From the NCBI GenBank assembly GCA_009841615.1, contig VXLL01000029.1, positions 62,001-126,000 of the forward strand: 64,000 nucleotides of DNA. The letters run 5' to 3'. A program made the position numbers and the translations under genes. This stretch comes from Gammaproteobacteria bacterium. Its GTDB lineage: Bacteria > Pseudomonadota > Gammaproteobacteria > Pseudomonadales > Azotimanducaceae. The notes under the pieces are model-generated. The model ran no database searches, had not been told where the DNA came from, and saw only the letters and a list, made by a program, of their open reading frames with translations. Shown in pieces: positions 9,109-18,117 of the stretch (positions are counted from its first letter, which is position 1; every line of letters starts with the position of its first letter).

Positions 9109-10956
9109 GTGCCAAAATTCTCGTTCAAGTTGCTCTCACTTCTATTGGGTGTCTTTCTTGGGGTAGGGACATTTTTTTTGTTTCTATCGCTGTGGCCAAA
9201 TGAAGGAGTTGAAAACGGAATCCGTCACACAAATACTACCACAGCAAGCTCCGTATCAACCGAACAAATCACCCGATCGGATGATGTTCAGTCCGATTCA
9301 CATCCGGTTTATGTAGTTGACTCAAGCACCCGTATAAACGAACTCGTTCTCCCTGCTGAAACATTCGCACGCAAATTAACTGTCGCGAATTGGATTTCCA
9401 CCCTCACGGATGAACAAATCTTAGAGAACCTCGACTATTCGATTCAGTCAACTTGGAACGTGTCGTTACACATACGAAAAGAAGTGCAAAGTTCCTTAAT
9501 CAAGATGTTAAGTTTAAATTCCCCTAATAAAGCTCTAACCTTCGCTTTAGCGAGGAATGAACCTCAAAGAACCGCATTAATCTCTATCGTGTTCCAACAG
9601 TGGTCTCAGAACGACATCGATGAAGCGATTGAGCGAGCAAAGGAGTTTCCTGAAAAAGAAAGAACTCGGTTGCTTCATTCCATCCTCCATGCACGAGATG
9701 ACCTGTCGCGCGAGCAACAACAGGAGGTCGCAAACGAGCTAGGAAATGAGAATTACGCTCTCACCTTTTACCTGCAATCTCTCACAAAACTAACGATCGA
9801 AAACCCCAAAGAAACGTGGTATGAAATAGTCGACTTAGTCGAACCTGGAAATAGTCAGCAACTAGCGGCATTGAAGACAGTTGCTTCAGCATGGGTGAGC
9901 GAGAAAGGTTTGGATGCGTTAGATGTGATGAGGGCTACGATTACTGACGACTCCAGTCGAGATTCGGTGTCCTTTCACGTATTTCTAGAACACGTAAAAA
10001 CACATCCAGAAGCTACGTTTGACTATGCAAATTCGCTTACTGACATCCCAGCAGTGTACCTGAACAGCGTAGTCAGCAGATGGGCTCAACAAGATTATGA
10101 AGCAGTATTAGCAAAGGCTGAGACGTTAGCACCGAGTGGCGTTAAAAACGAAATGTTATCCCGTGCATATCGAGCATGGGGCGAAGAAAGCCCCATTGAA
10201 TTCCTCGAAAGACTTGACGAAATACCTGCAGGATATCAGGAATCCGCGCGTTGGGGTGCAATTCCATCTCTCGTAGAAACGGATTTTCCCAAGGCTGCAG
10301 AGCTCATCTTACAGTTTGACAAAGAAGAGCTGCAGTCTATGTTGGCGGAAGCCTTAGTCCAAAAATGGTCTCGGCACGATGTTGAGGATGCTTTGGATTG
10401 GGTTTCTAGGTTGTCCGAGCGAGAACCGTTACGGACAGATTTGCGTCGCACAATTGCATATTCAGTCTTGTCAGCTGATCCGAGACGCGCGTTTCAAATC
10501 GCTCAAGAACTCCCCGAGACGCTGATCGATGGTACATCGCTCAGCAACGAGGCTCAAATATTACATCTCATCGCTGGTGAAGACACAAAAGTTGCAATCG
10601 AACTACTTTCTTCCGTGCAGGAAAGTAATCAAGTTCAAGCGTACCAAGTAGTCGCGAATCAATTGATCAATCTTGGAGATACCCACGACGTGTTTACTCT
10701 TGGCCTACAACTGTCCATGGAGAAAAAAGTGGCTTACTTCGAGAGCGTAGCAATTCATTGGACAAGAAAAGATCCTCAAGCGCTCCTACGGGAATTTGAG
10801 AAATTTCCAACAGCAACAATTAAGTCGAAGAGTGCTTTAGCACTTATCACGAGAAATCGTTTGATCACCGCATACTCCGAAGACGAAATCAACAGTTTAA
10901 AAGAGTATCTACAACCCGAAGATGAAGCAACTCTCAATCAAACGGTTTTGCCTTAA
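9109..10956 (+). CDS. membrane-anchored alpha-solenoid protein, copy 5 (group A)
   Basis: A 615-residue protein starting at GTG 9109 with no evident ribosome site. Short N-terminus with two Lys, transmembrane segment at about 8-29 (G-V-F-L-G-V-G). In place of the group B E-W-W-I-Q-S motif it reads Q-S-T-W-N-V-S-L-H-I-R-K-E, shared closely with copy 6. The R-D-D-L-S-R box and E-N-P-K-E-T-W-Y-E-I-V segment are present. A stretch of hairpins includes R-W-A-Q-Q-D-Y-E and A-D-P-R-R-A-F. The cap is Y-S-E-D-E-I-N-S-L-K-E-Y-L with a 15-residue tail. Copy 6 follows after 68 bp on the same strand, so the two are a probable operon and a recent sub-pair within group A. Function unknown. Confidence 0.87.
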   Translation: MPKFSFKLLSLLLGVFLGVGTFFLFLSLWPNEGVENGIRHTNTTTASSVSTEQITRSDDVQSDSHPVYVVDSSTRINELVLPAETFARKLTVANWISTLTDEQILENLDYSIQSTWNVSLHIRKEVQSSLIKMLSLNSPNKALTFALARNEPQRTALISIVFQQWSQNDIDEAIERAKEFPEKERTRLLHSILHARDDLSREQQQEVANELGNENYALTFYLQSLTKLTIENPKETWYEIVDLVEPGNSQQLAALKTVASAWVSEKGLDALDVMRATITDDSSRDSVSFHVFLEHVKTHPEATFDYANSLTDIPAVYLNSVVSRWAQQDYEAVLAKAETLAPSGVKNEMLSRAYRAWGEESPIEFLERLDEIPAGYQESARWGAIPSLVETDFPKAAELILQFDKEELQSMLAEALVQKWSRHDVEDALDWVSRLSEREPLRTDLRRTIAYSVLSADPRRAFQIAQELPETLIDGTSLSNEAQILHLIAGEDTKVAIELLSSVQESNQVQAYQVVANQLINLGDTHDVFTLGLQLSMEKKVAYFESVAIHWTRKDPQALLREFEKFPTATIKSKSALALITRNRLITAYSEDEINSLKEYLQPEDEATLNQTVLP

Positions 10957-11024
10957 GTCATACTGTAATAAGTGCTTGGCTAAGTTGGGATCCAACCCCT
11001 GACAACCGTTCCGTAAAGAGACCA

Positions 11025-12965
11025 ATGAAATCAACGTTTCAAACCTATTTAGTATTAATAATCATCGGTTTCGTACTGGGTGTTGGAGGTGTGCTGATTG
11101 TCAATTCGGTTTTCACTAACGGAGAACATCAACTGACACCTGGTGACTCGGATACATCTGAGACAGACATACGCAAACCCGTGAATCAAGACACACAGTA
11201 TGGGGAAAGGACAGCGCAGGCGCGAAACAACGTTTCCAAGTTAAGCACCGATTTAGAAGACATTTCACTTCGCAAAGATTTGTTCAAACGAGAGCGCACC
11301 CTATATTCTTATGTAGCAGGACTTTCTGAACAAGAAACCGAGCAGGTACTTGAACGCACAACTCAATCCTCATGGAATTTGTCCCTCCATGTTCGAGAGG
11401 AATTACAAATCGCTCTTCTTGAGAAGCTGACCTTAACTAATCCGGAAATCGCAATGAATTTTGCTTTAGCCCACACCGATCCTGTAGAGTTTGAAGAGTT
11501 GTCTACTGCTCGTATTCCATTGGGAGAGTACCCATTCACACGTGTACCCACCCAACTAAATCGTCCGTCCTTCATCCAAATCGTATTCCGCGAGTGGGCG
11601 CTTTACGACGTTGAGAACGCGGTCGTAAACGCACAAGACTTACGACTCGAATTCAAAAAAGCCGCGCTGGAAGGAATTGTAGAAGCACAATCAGATCAAT
11701 CGTTGACGAAGCTACTGGAACTCGTCAAGGATCTGGATCTTGAAGAGTTTGTAATGGGCTCTTATTTGAAACTATTTAACACCGAAAAACTAGAAAATTC
11801 GGAGACCCATTGGAACGAACTAGTGGCTCTAATTACTGATTTACGTGCAACCCACGCCTGGATACTATCCGATATCGCATTGCAGTGGTACGAACAGGAA
11901 GGATTGAGCGTGATTGAGAAAATTCAAGCGTCAACAACCGATAAGTACCTGAAGGGTATTGCGTTATATCGGGTATTAAAGAGAGCTGTAGATGATTCAC
12001 CTGATCAAGCGCTCAGTCACGCACTCGAAATACCAAGCCACGCGCTGGACAGAAGAAATATCTTCTATCCCGCTAGAACTGTCGCTAGTGCATGGGCGAC
12101 CCTCGATCCTCTCGCTGCATTGCAAGGCGTCGAAGTTGTGGAGAAAAGCAGTCAACGCGACGAACTTAGACGAACCGTCGCGGCTACTTGGGCTTGGAAC
12201 GAACCGCACTACGTTCTCGGAAATCTTGAGGAAGTACCATCCGAACTTGTTTCGATTGCAACCAGTAACGCCATTAGAAAGATTGCGAGAACATCGCCAA
12301 TGGAGGCAGCAGAACTCACGTTGCAAAATTCCGATGATTCAACGAGATTCGGTTTGCAAAGCACTGTCGTTTTAGAGTGGGTTAGACAAGATGCTGAAGC
12401 ATCCATTGAATGGATTCTCAATTTGCCGGATAGCGAAGACTCACGGGGTGGTTGGATTGAAGTGCTGACCAACTATTTGGCTTGGTCACATCCTATTCGG
12501 GCATTTGAAATTGCGGTCCAACAACCTCTTGCCGAAGAAGTGCACGGCAAAGAATCAGTCGGTCTCGAAGCACAGGTGATTGAGAGTATAGCTTATGATG
12601 ACATCGATACAGCTGTATCCCTCTTATCACGGGTACGAGAGGGACTCACTAAATTAAAAGCATCCACAGTCGTAGCTACAACATTGATCGATAACGGCGA
12701 CACAAATAAAGCATTGAATTTAGGTCTTCAGTTACCGGAATCGGATCAAGTACCGTTCTTCACAAGCATTGCAACGTCTTGGGCGGTAGTTAACCCTACA
12801 AGTCTAATCGAGTCGATTGAAGGGTTGCCTTCAACAGAAATTCGTTCAGCATTAGCATTGGCTGCATCAAGCGGCAGTGCTAAAGGGAACTTCAACGAAA
12901 AACAGCTAGATACTCTACGACACTACCTCACGGAAGCAGACCAAACGAAGTTAGACAGCCAGTAA
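11025..12965 (+). CDS. membrane-anchored alpha-solenoid protein, copy 6 (group A, longest copy)
   Basis: At 646 residues this is the longest member. ATG 11025 is preceded by AAAGAGA at a suitable distance. Transmembrane segment about 5-28. Residues 116-150 (Q-S-S-W-N-L-S-L-H-V-R...L-A-H-T-D-P) match copy 5. An extra stretch at about 154-180 rich in Pro and Arg, absent from copy 5, separates two helices that are normally adjacent. The R-D-D box is lost (A-Q-S-D-Q-S). Later landmarks G-L-E-A-Q-V-I, L-L-S-R-V-R-E and the cap F-N-E-K-Q-L-D-T-L are intact. It is the last gene before the transposase and restriction-modification insertion. Confidence 0.87.
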   Translation: MKSTFQTYLVLIIIGFVLGVGGVLIVNSVFTNGEHQLTPGDSDTSETDIRKPVNQDTQYGERTAQARNNVSKLSTDLEDISLRKDLFKRERTLYSYVAGLSEQETEQVLERTTQSSWNLSLHVREELQIALLEKLTLTNPEIAMNFALAHTDPVEFEELSTARIPLGEYPFTRVPTQLNRPSFIQIVFREWALYDVENAVVNAQDLRLEFKKAALEGIVEAQSDQSLTKLLELVKDLDLEEFVMGSYLKLFNTEKLENSETHWNELVALITDLRATHAWILSDIALQWYEQEGLSVIEKIQASTTDKYLKGIALYRVLKRAVDDSPDQALSHALEIPSHALDRRNIFYPARTVASAWATLDPLAALQGVEVVEKSSQRDELRRTVAATWAWNEPHYVLGNLEEVPSELVSIATSNAIRKIARTSPMEAAELTLQNSDDSTRFGLQSTVVLEWVRQDAEASIEWILNLPDSEDSRGGWIEVLTNYLAWSHPIRAFEIAVQQPLAEEVHGKESVGLEAQVIESIAYDDIDTAVSLLSRVREGLTKLKASTVVATTLIDNGDTNKALNLGLQLPESDQVPFFTSIATSWAVVNPTSLIESIEGLPSTEIRSALALAASSGSAKGNFNEKQLDTLRHYLTEADQTKLDSQ

Positions 12966-13199
12966 AACTCGTTGGTAGCATCACCACTATCCGCGTAGGT
13001 GTCTCTAAGGGTTTCTGTAGATTGGTCGCTCATGTCCTCTTGTCTTTGTTGCCTCAACGCTGGGCAATACAACACGAAACAGAATGAGAAATTTTCAATC
13101 TCTAATTTCTGAGAATTTGAAACAGATTTTTTGCGAACTAACCTGGTGTATGTTTTGATCATGAATACGAGACAAAATCACAAAAACCCGACACGATAA

Positions 13200-13229
13200 C
13201 TGACAATTTACTCCCATATCTGTTATACT
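13200..13229 (+). promoter_or_regulatory. candidate sigma-70 promoter for the transposase
   Basis: CTGACA (13200-13205) and TATACT (13224-13229) each match the consensus at five of six positions and are separated by 18 bp. The transposase start is 35 bp further on. Found by eye. Confidence 0.45.
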
Positions 13230-13263
13230 AACACTTAGAAATAGGACTGTTGGTGAGGTAGAT

Positions 13264-14028
13264 GTGACAAAGCGTAGAGCGATGAAATTAGGTCTGTTCG
13301 ATTTGATGGAATTGTACCCTACGAAGGAGTCCGCAATTGACTATCTCGGTCGTATGCGATGGGGCGATACAGTTCATTGTGTAAGGTGTGGAAACTATGA
13401 AGGGATTACTCCACAGATTAAACCTTATGGCAAATTCTGGTGTAAAGAATGTCGTGAATATTTCAATTGCTTTACAGATACTCCGTTGTATCGACAAAAA
13501 GTCGATGATCCTCGTAAGTGGATTTATGCATGCTATCTCTTAGTAACTGCACGCAAGGGAATTAGTGCTTTACAGCTAAAGACTGAGCTTAACGTCAATT
13601 ACAATACAGCGTGGTATATGCTACACAGATTGAGAGTAGTATGAGGTCCTAACATGGAAGTTCTACGAGGTGAGGTCGAAGTGGAAGAGACCTTTATCGG
13701 TGGCAAGGATGCCAACAAACAAGAGAGCAAAAAGCTCAATCAAGGACGCGGTAAGGTTGGCAAACAAGCGGACCTCGGAATGAAGCTACGTGGCGGAGCT
13801 GTCAAAGTCACTGTTATTGACACGCCCAGTCAAGCAGTTAACCATCGTACAATCTACGAGAATGTAGAACACGATTCAGCGCTCTATACGGACGAGCACA
13901 AGGGCTACTATGGATTAGACGGAGTGTTCTACAAGCAGAAGCCCGTCAATCACTCAGCTAAGTGGTATGTCGATGGTATGGCGCACACCAACTCAATAGA
14001 GATCGATCGGGTGATCTGTTTAGCATGA
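13264..14028 (+). pseudogene. IS1595-family (ISXO2-like) transposase, broken
   Basis: Two segments in the same reading frame, 13264-13641 and 13645-14025, are separated by a single TGA at 13642-13644. The first begins at GTG with GAGG just upstream and holds a zinc ribbon (C-V-R-C-G ... C-K-E-C-R) and the helical domain typical of IS1595 transposases. The second holds the DDE-type core: the block usually written V-D-E-T-Y-I-G-G reads V-E-E-T-F-I-G-G, so the first catalytic Asp appears to be Glu; Y-T-D-E-H-K-G-Y and H-T-N-S-I-E follow. The protein then runs into unrelated residues and stops, so the usual last part is missing. The nonsense codon, changed catalytic residue and truncation together argue for a dead copy. 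I could not find terminal inverted repeats. Confidence 0.85.
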
Positions 14029-14062
14029 ACGGAAACGAAATCACCTACAGAGAGCTTACTGC

Positions 14063-15001
14063 GTGAGCGATTTACTCGAAGCTCAAATTCCGACTAGGCT
14101 ACAAAACGTTGATCCAAACAATGATCAACGTTCCATCCCGTTAATCGCCAAAGATTTAGATTTAATAAAAAACATTCGGAATTCGATATTAGATTTAGAT
14201 ACGACTCACGAAGTAGTTTTAGGCGACGCTCGAAATGTCAAAATAAGCTCAAAACCGATTCATTTAGTCGTCACATCTCCACCATACTGGACGCTTAAAG
14301 ATTACCCTAACTGTGAAGGTCAAATTGGTCGATTAGATGATTACAAATACTTTCTAGCTGGATTAAATCAAGTGTGGCGTAAGTGTTTTAAGGCGCTAGT
14401 GCCAGGCGGTCGACTCATTTGCGTTGTTGGAGATGTATGTTTATCGCGCCGACAGAATCGCGGTCGACATACAGTCATTCCACTACACGCAGACATTATT
14501 AATCAATGCGTAACAATCGGCTTCGACAATCTGTCACCTATCATTTGGCACAAAATCACGAACTTACAAACAGAGTCTACTGGCAACTCTTCTTATTTAG
14601 GTAAACCCTTTGAACCTAATGGAGTGCTAAAAAACGAGATTGAATACATTTTGATGTTTCGTAAACCTGGCGGTTATAGGTCTCCGAGTCGAGCAGCTAG
14701 GTTAATGAGTGTTATCTCGCACGTCGAGCATAACGCTTGGTTTCGACAGATTTGGAATGATATTCAAGGTGCCTCTACCAAAGAACATCCCGCGCCATTT
14801 CCCGTGGAGATCGCTAAACGATTAATTCGTATGTTCAGTTTTGTTGATGATATAGTGTTAGACCCTTTCACCGGTACGGCTTCAACCCAAGTCGCGGCGA
14901 AACAATGCGGGCGCAATAGTATCGGAATAGAAATTGAACCAAGTTATCACGCAATTGCAACAACAAGATTGGAGAGTGATCTCTTTACAGGACGTAGTTA
15001 A
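14063..15001 (+). CDS. DNA methyltransferase, beta-class, restriction-modification type
   Basis: A 312-residue protein from GTG 14063, with AGAGAG upstream. The catalytic motif IV is T-S-P-P-Y-W at 71-76, and the S-adenosylmethionine-binding motif I is near the C-terminus (L-D-P-F-T-G at 266-271, then I-G-I-E-I-E). The order IV before I is that of beta-class amino-methyltransferases. S-P-P-Y-W, rather than D-P-P-Y, is commonly seen in N4-cytosine enzymes, so N4-cytosine is the better guess, with N6-adenine possible. The gene begins 34 bp after the broken transposase and overlaps the next gene, which has the features of its partner nuclease. It should protect the host at the recognition site of that nuclease; the site itself cannot be read from the sequence. 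Confidence 0.9.
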   Translation: MSDLLEAQIPTRLQNVDPNNDQRSIPLIAKDLDLIKNIRNSILDLDTTHEVVLGDARNVKISSKPIHLVVTSPPYWTLKDYPNCEGQIGRLDDYKYFLAGLNQVWRKCFKALVPGGRLICVVGDVCLSRRQNRGRHTVIPLHADIINQCVTIGFDNLSPIIWHKITNLQTESTGNSSYLGKPFEPNGVLKNEIEYILMFRKPGGYRSPSRAARLMSVISHVEHNAWFRQIWNDIQGASTKEHPAPFPVEIAKRLIRMFSFVDDIVLDPFTGTASTQVAAKQCGRNSIGIEIEPSYHAIATTRLESDLFTGRS

Positions 15002-15596
15002 CGATCTTTACCGAATAGTAATACGGGAAGGTAAGAAAACATCGAAGAAACGACTCGATCTACTGGCGCGAATGTGTGAGGAACAGTTAGCACTTCGGGG
15101 CATAGACAATGTTGAAACAGAAACGAGTATACCTGGTTTTGGTCGAGAGAAAGAGTGGGATGTATCCTGGTCCGTTGCGGGAAAGATTCGACTTGGTATC
15201 AGTCTTAAATCACTTCTCTCAAACATTAGTGGTACTGTCCCAAATCGAATTGATGATTTCATGGGTGAGATGGCTAACGTTCAACTCCGATATCCAGAAA
15301 TAGTAATGGGATATATCATGATTATCGGTGTCAATGAGAAAAAAGGAGAAGTGCTCAAAGACGCGGCTCGTTACTTCGATAGATTCCATGATGCGATAAA
15401 GCAACTTACTGGGCGCGATGCTCCGTCATGGGCGGCCGGTACAGTCGAAGCTTCGGCGATCATTTCGGTGGACTTTCATACCCAACCTCGTGCTCAAATT
15501 CTCCATATGCCTAACGTGGACGACTTCTTTGATCACATAGCGGTCAAATTGTCTGAACGCAACCCCGATTTACAAATTAAGGATAGGCGTAAATGA
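14976..15596 (+). CDS. probable type II restriction endonuclease
   Basis: About 206 residues from GTG 14976; an upstream TTG at 14934 is also possible, and neither has an ideal ribosome site. In either case it overlaps the methyltransferase end, which fits translational coupling. The sequence has E-W-D-V-S-W followed after a short strand by G-I-S-L-K-S, a layout that could be a PD-(D/E)xK-like core with Asp62 and Lys78 but with Ser where Asp or Glu is usual. Then come N-R-I-D-D-F-M-G-E and R-Y-P-E-I-V. I do not recognise the specific nuclease family; the call rests on the tight overlap with the methyltransferase and on size. It could instead be another modification-linked protein. Confidence 0.6.
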   Translation: MISLQDVVNDLYRIVIREGKKTSKKRLDLLARMCEEQLALRGIDNVETETSIPGFGREKEWDVSWSVAGKIRLGISLKSLLSNISGTVPNRIDDFMGEMANVQLRYPEIVMGYIMIIGVNEKKGEVLKDAARYFDRFHDAIKQLTGRDAPSWAAGTVEASAIISVDFHTQPRAQILHMPNVDDFFDHIAVKLSERNPDLQIKDRRK

Positions 15597-15769
15597 CCGA
15601 TAAACAACAGGCCGAACTAGACAATGCAGTTAAGGGAATGCTCAATCTGGGAGCTTTGCCTGAGGGCTATAAACGACCTGATACCGCACCTAAGAAAGAC
15701 AAGGATCGTAGGTTTAGGATGGATGTAAGCCGAAAAGGTCGAAGTAAGATAGTAGAGATTAAGGACTAG
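15593..15769 (+). CDS. small basic protein, 58 aa, coupled to the restriction gene
   Basis: The ATG at 15593 overlaps the TGA of the preceding gene as ATGA, the classic sign of translational coupling. It encodes 58 residues, strongly charged, with a Lys/Arg-rich second half (K-K-D-K-D-R-R-F-R-M and S-R-K-G-R-S-K). No known motif is recognised. The three-gene overlap suggests it belongs to the restriction-modification cassette, perhaps as a controller, a small nuclease subunit or a DNA-binding helper; this is inference. It is not a recognisable helix-turn-helix C protein. Confidence 0.55.
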   Translation: MTDKQQAELDNAVKGMLNLGALPEGYKRPDTAPKKDKDRRFRMDVSRKGRSKIVEIKD

Positions 15770-16002
15770 CGAGTTATCTACCTTGCTAACCATATTCGAT
15801 TGACCGAGTTTGTCTCGTCATCTACGCAACTCGCACAAATTTGGCGGGTTCTCTTGACAGCTACCAAAACGATTGATACCTACAAAAATGGCCAGCGGCT
15901 TGTCCTCAAGATACGCGCACTCACCATTTGGAAAATTTTTACTAGCTACTGCATTAGGGTGCTGTACAATAGTTTGAATAGGTCTCAGAACGAAGATTCT
16001 TC

Positions 16003-17868
16003 ATGAAAAAACCACTATCCGTTTTAGCTTTACAGGCAATAGCACTCAGTTTTGTTGGATGTCAGCTGATGCCTGGAACAGGTCTGAAACCAAACGAATT
16101 CGTGATAACCGGTGAACTTGTATATTTCAGTGAAACACAGTATCAAGAACAAGATCTTGATGTGAAGGTTATCTACGGTAGCGAAGAAACAGGCTTTGAG
16201 GAATTAGTATCCGGAAAACTCAAGAATGGTAAATTCAAACTTCGTGGCACCATTGAATTTCCGATGGATGTAACTCTCAGTGTGCTGAGAGGTGAAACCG
16301 AAGTAGGGTTCTTTGAGTTTAGGCTTCAGCCTAATTCCAAGACAAGGGTCGAATTGTTAAGAGCGAAAGGCCACTCGGCGATCTATCTGACTGATTATGA
16401 TCGTCTACCCAAGAATTCGCAACGCAAATTTGAGCTGTCGGGGAACCTAAATCAGTTTGATTCCTTTGACCTTGAATTGCCTTATGCAGACATAGACTGT
16501 GTCCGCTACGATCTCGATGGAACCAGAAAGAACATTTCCTATGGTCCTGTCCTGCTAGACGAAGGTAAACTTTCAATCGAATATGACATCGACAGTCCGA
16601 TCTTTTGTTGGGTAAGTATTTCGGAACACTCTCCGCATTCTACCAAGGTTTTTCTTCGCTTACATGCAATTATTGAACCCGGCGTGAACTACGAGATCGG
16701 AACAATAGGGGACACAAAAGACATAGTGATCGTTGCAGATCGAGAGGGTGGGCACTCGAAGCTCATAACGGATTGGAAGACCGATCCAGAGTACTTAGAA
16801 CTTTTAGAACAACTTCAGACAGCACTAAACTCTGAAGATAAAACCAGTCAGGAAATACAGTCAGACAGGGAAGAAAACGTGGAGCTTACTGAAGAAACTT
16901 CCGCTTCCATGTTTGCGGTCAATAATCCACCGGACGATGAGTGTAAGCACGTTGACTTATCCATCGTACCGGACGACACGGTTGGAGACTTACCCGAACC
17001 GCCTGCGGGGTACAAACAAAGATTAAAAATTCTGGATAAACACATCGAATTGATATCGTCGTTTATGCAACACGATGACGATCTTCAACTAGCGTGGCTT
17101 GCATATTTAGTCTCTGATTTTGAACCCCACGGATATCCCCACTATGATCCTTTCACGATTCATGTGTCCTATTCTTACCCACACTTTGATGTTGTTTTTT
17201 ACGAAGATGCGTTTTATGGATACGAACGAGAACCGCAGCAGCTCACGGTCCTTGAGGAGATGGCTTCGAAGTTTAGTCCGGAATTTGTAGATCGACAAAT
17301 AACACCAAGGATTGGAGGAACCTTTGAGAGTCTCTTTTTTTTAAACAACCACAGAGTGATTCCAGGACGGCCGGCACCTCTGTTCACTCTCTCAACTCAG
17401 GATGACGATTCTGTGTCGTTAGGTAGTGTTCTGCAGGAAAACGAACTAGTGCTGGTCAACTTTTGGGACTCATCGTGTGATCCGTGTTTGTCTAGTTTTC
17501 CCCTACTGGAAGAAGTGTACTCGACTTACCGTGATCAGGGTTTTGAAATTATCACAGTCTATACTGGAGAACTAAATCATTGGCAAACAGGATTTGACGA
17601 CAGTGAATTTCCGTGGATCGATGTCATCGATTCGGAAGGCACAGTATGGGCAGAAACAGGCCCCATACAAACAGCTTACGGTGTTGGAGACATTTACTCC
17701 AATATATACACTCTGCCCGGAGTCGTACCTGACGACTATGGTATCACCAAAGTAGTATCTAATGGGTTCTTACTTGATAGAGAGGGCTGTATCGTTCAGC
17801 GCGACCTGTCGCCAGCAGAACTAGAGAATGTACTTGCATCTCACTGGAGTGAAGAGTCTGTCGAATAG
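16003..17868 (+). CDS. TlpA-like thioredoxin-fold lipoprotein, paralogue 1
   Basis: A 621-residue protein. Signal peptide with lipobox F-V-G-C, Cys20 lipidated. Residues about 30-125 form a beta-rich module (E-F-V-I-T-G-E-L, N-G-K-F-K-L-R-G-T, P-N-S-K-T-R-V-E) resembling the DUF4369 domain found ahead of many TlpA-like proteins, and a related module seems to recur at about 140-245. An acidic low-complexity stretch follows at about 270-300, then a helical part. The C-terminal thioredoxin fold starts near residue 450 (I-P-G-R-P-A-P-L-F-T-L) with C-D-P-C at 492-495 and N-F-W before it. The usual Trp directly before the motif is Ser here (S-S-C-D-P-C). A redox or disulphide-handling role at the membrane is likely from the family; the substrate is unknown. 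Paralogues 2 and 3 are about 5 kb downstream. Confidence 0.85.
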   Translation: MKKPLSVLALQAIALSFVGCQLMPGTGLKPNEFVITGELVYFSETQYQEQDLDVKVIYGSEETGFEELVSGKLKNGKFKLRGTIEFPMDVTLSVLRGETEVGFFEFRLQPNSKTRVELLRAKGHSAIYLTDYDRLPKNSQRKFELSGNLNQFDSFDLELPYADIDCVRYDLDGTRKNISYGPVLLDEGKLSIEYDIDSPIFCWVSISEHSPHSTKVFLRLHAIIEPGVNYEIGTIGDTKDIVIVADREGGHSKLITDWKTDPEYLELLEQLQTALNSEDKTSQEIQSDREENVELTEETSASMFAVNNPPDDECKHVDLSIVPDDTVGDLPEPPAGYKQRLKILDKHIELISSFMQHDDDLQLAWLAYLVSDFEPHGYPHYDPFTIHVSYSYPHFDVVFYEDAFYGYEREPQQLTVLEEMASKFSPEFVDRQITPRIGGTFESLFFLNNHRVIPGRPAPLFTLSTQDDDSVSLGSVLQENELVLVNFWDSSCDPCLSSFPLLEEVYSTYRDQGFEIITVYTGELNHWQTGFDDSEFPWIDVIDSEGTVWAETGPIQTAYGVGDIYSNIYTLPGVVPDDYGITKVVSNGFLLDREGCIVQRDLSPAELENVLASHWSEESVE

Positions 17869-17880
17869 CGGTGTAAGCTA

Positions 17881-17981
17881 ATACCCAGGAATGTAACCGC
17901 ATAGGCGACTAACTAGATAGATTCGTCCGTGATATCGCGGACCACAAGCAGCTTGTATAGTCCGCTCTTGGAAACTAACAC
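17881..17981 (+). repeat. 3' flank repeat of the TlpA-like genes, copy a
   Basis: The sequence after the stop of TlpA-like paralogue 1 resembles the flanks of paralogues 2 and 3: the pattern AACTAGATAGATTCGTCCGTG, and TTGGAAACTAACAC at 17968-17981, recur at 24570 and 24621. It shows that the duplication unit reached beyond the coding region. Confidence 0.6.
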
Positions 17982-18117
17982 CACACCTCCACGAGTTTTA
18001 ACTCAAAGACTGGGTCTCAATAACAACATACTCAAAAACTCAGAGTAGAAACATATCCGTAGGTTTTGGAGAACGAACAAGAGATCTTCCTAAGTTCCAT
18101 TACTGGTTCAAATTTAA

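Noticed and set aside
15854-15885. TTGACA upstream of TlpA-like paralogue 1 as promoter
   Set aside because: Perfect -35 hexamer, but no acceptable -10 at 15-19 bp spacing.
15800-16006. 68-codon open frame overlapping the start of TlpA-like paralogue 1
   Set aside because: No ribosome site, no protein-like pattern, and no equivalent in front of the sister genes; probably chance.
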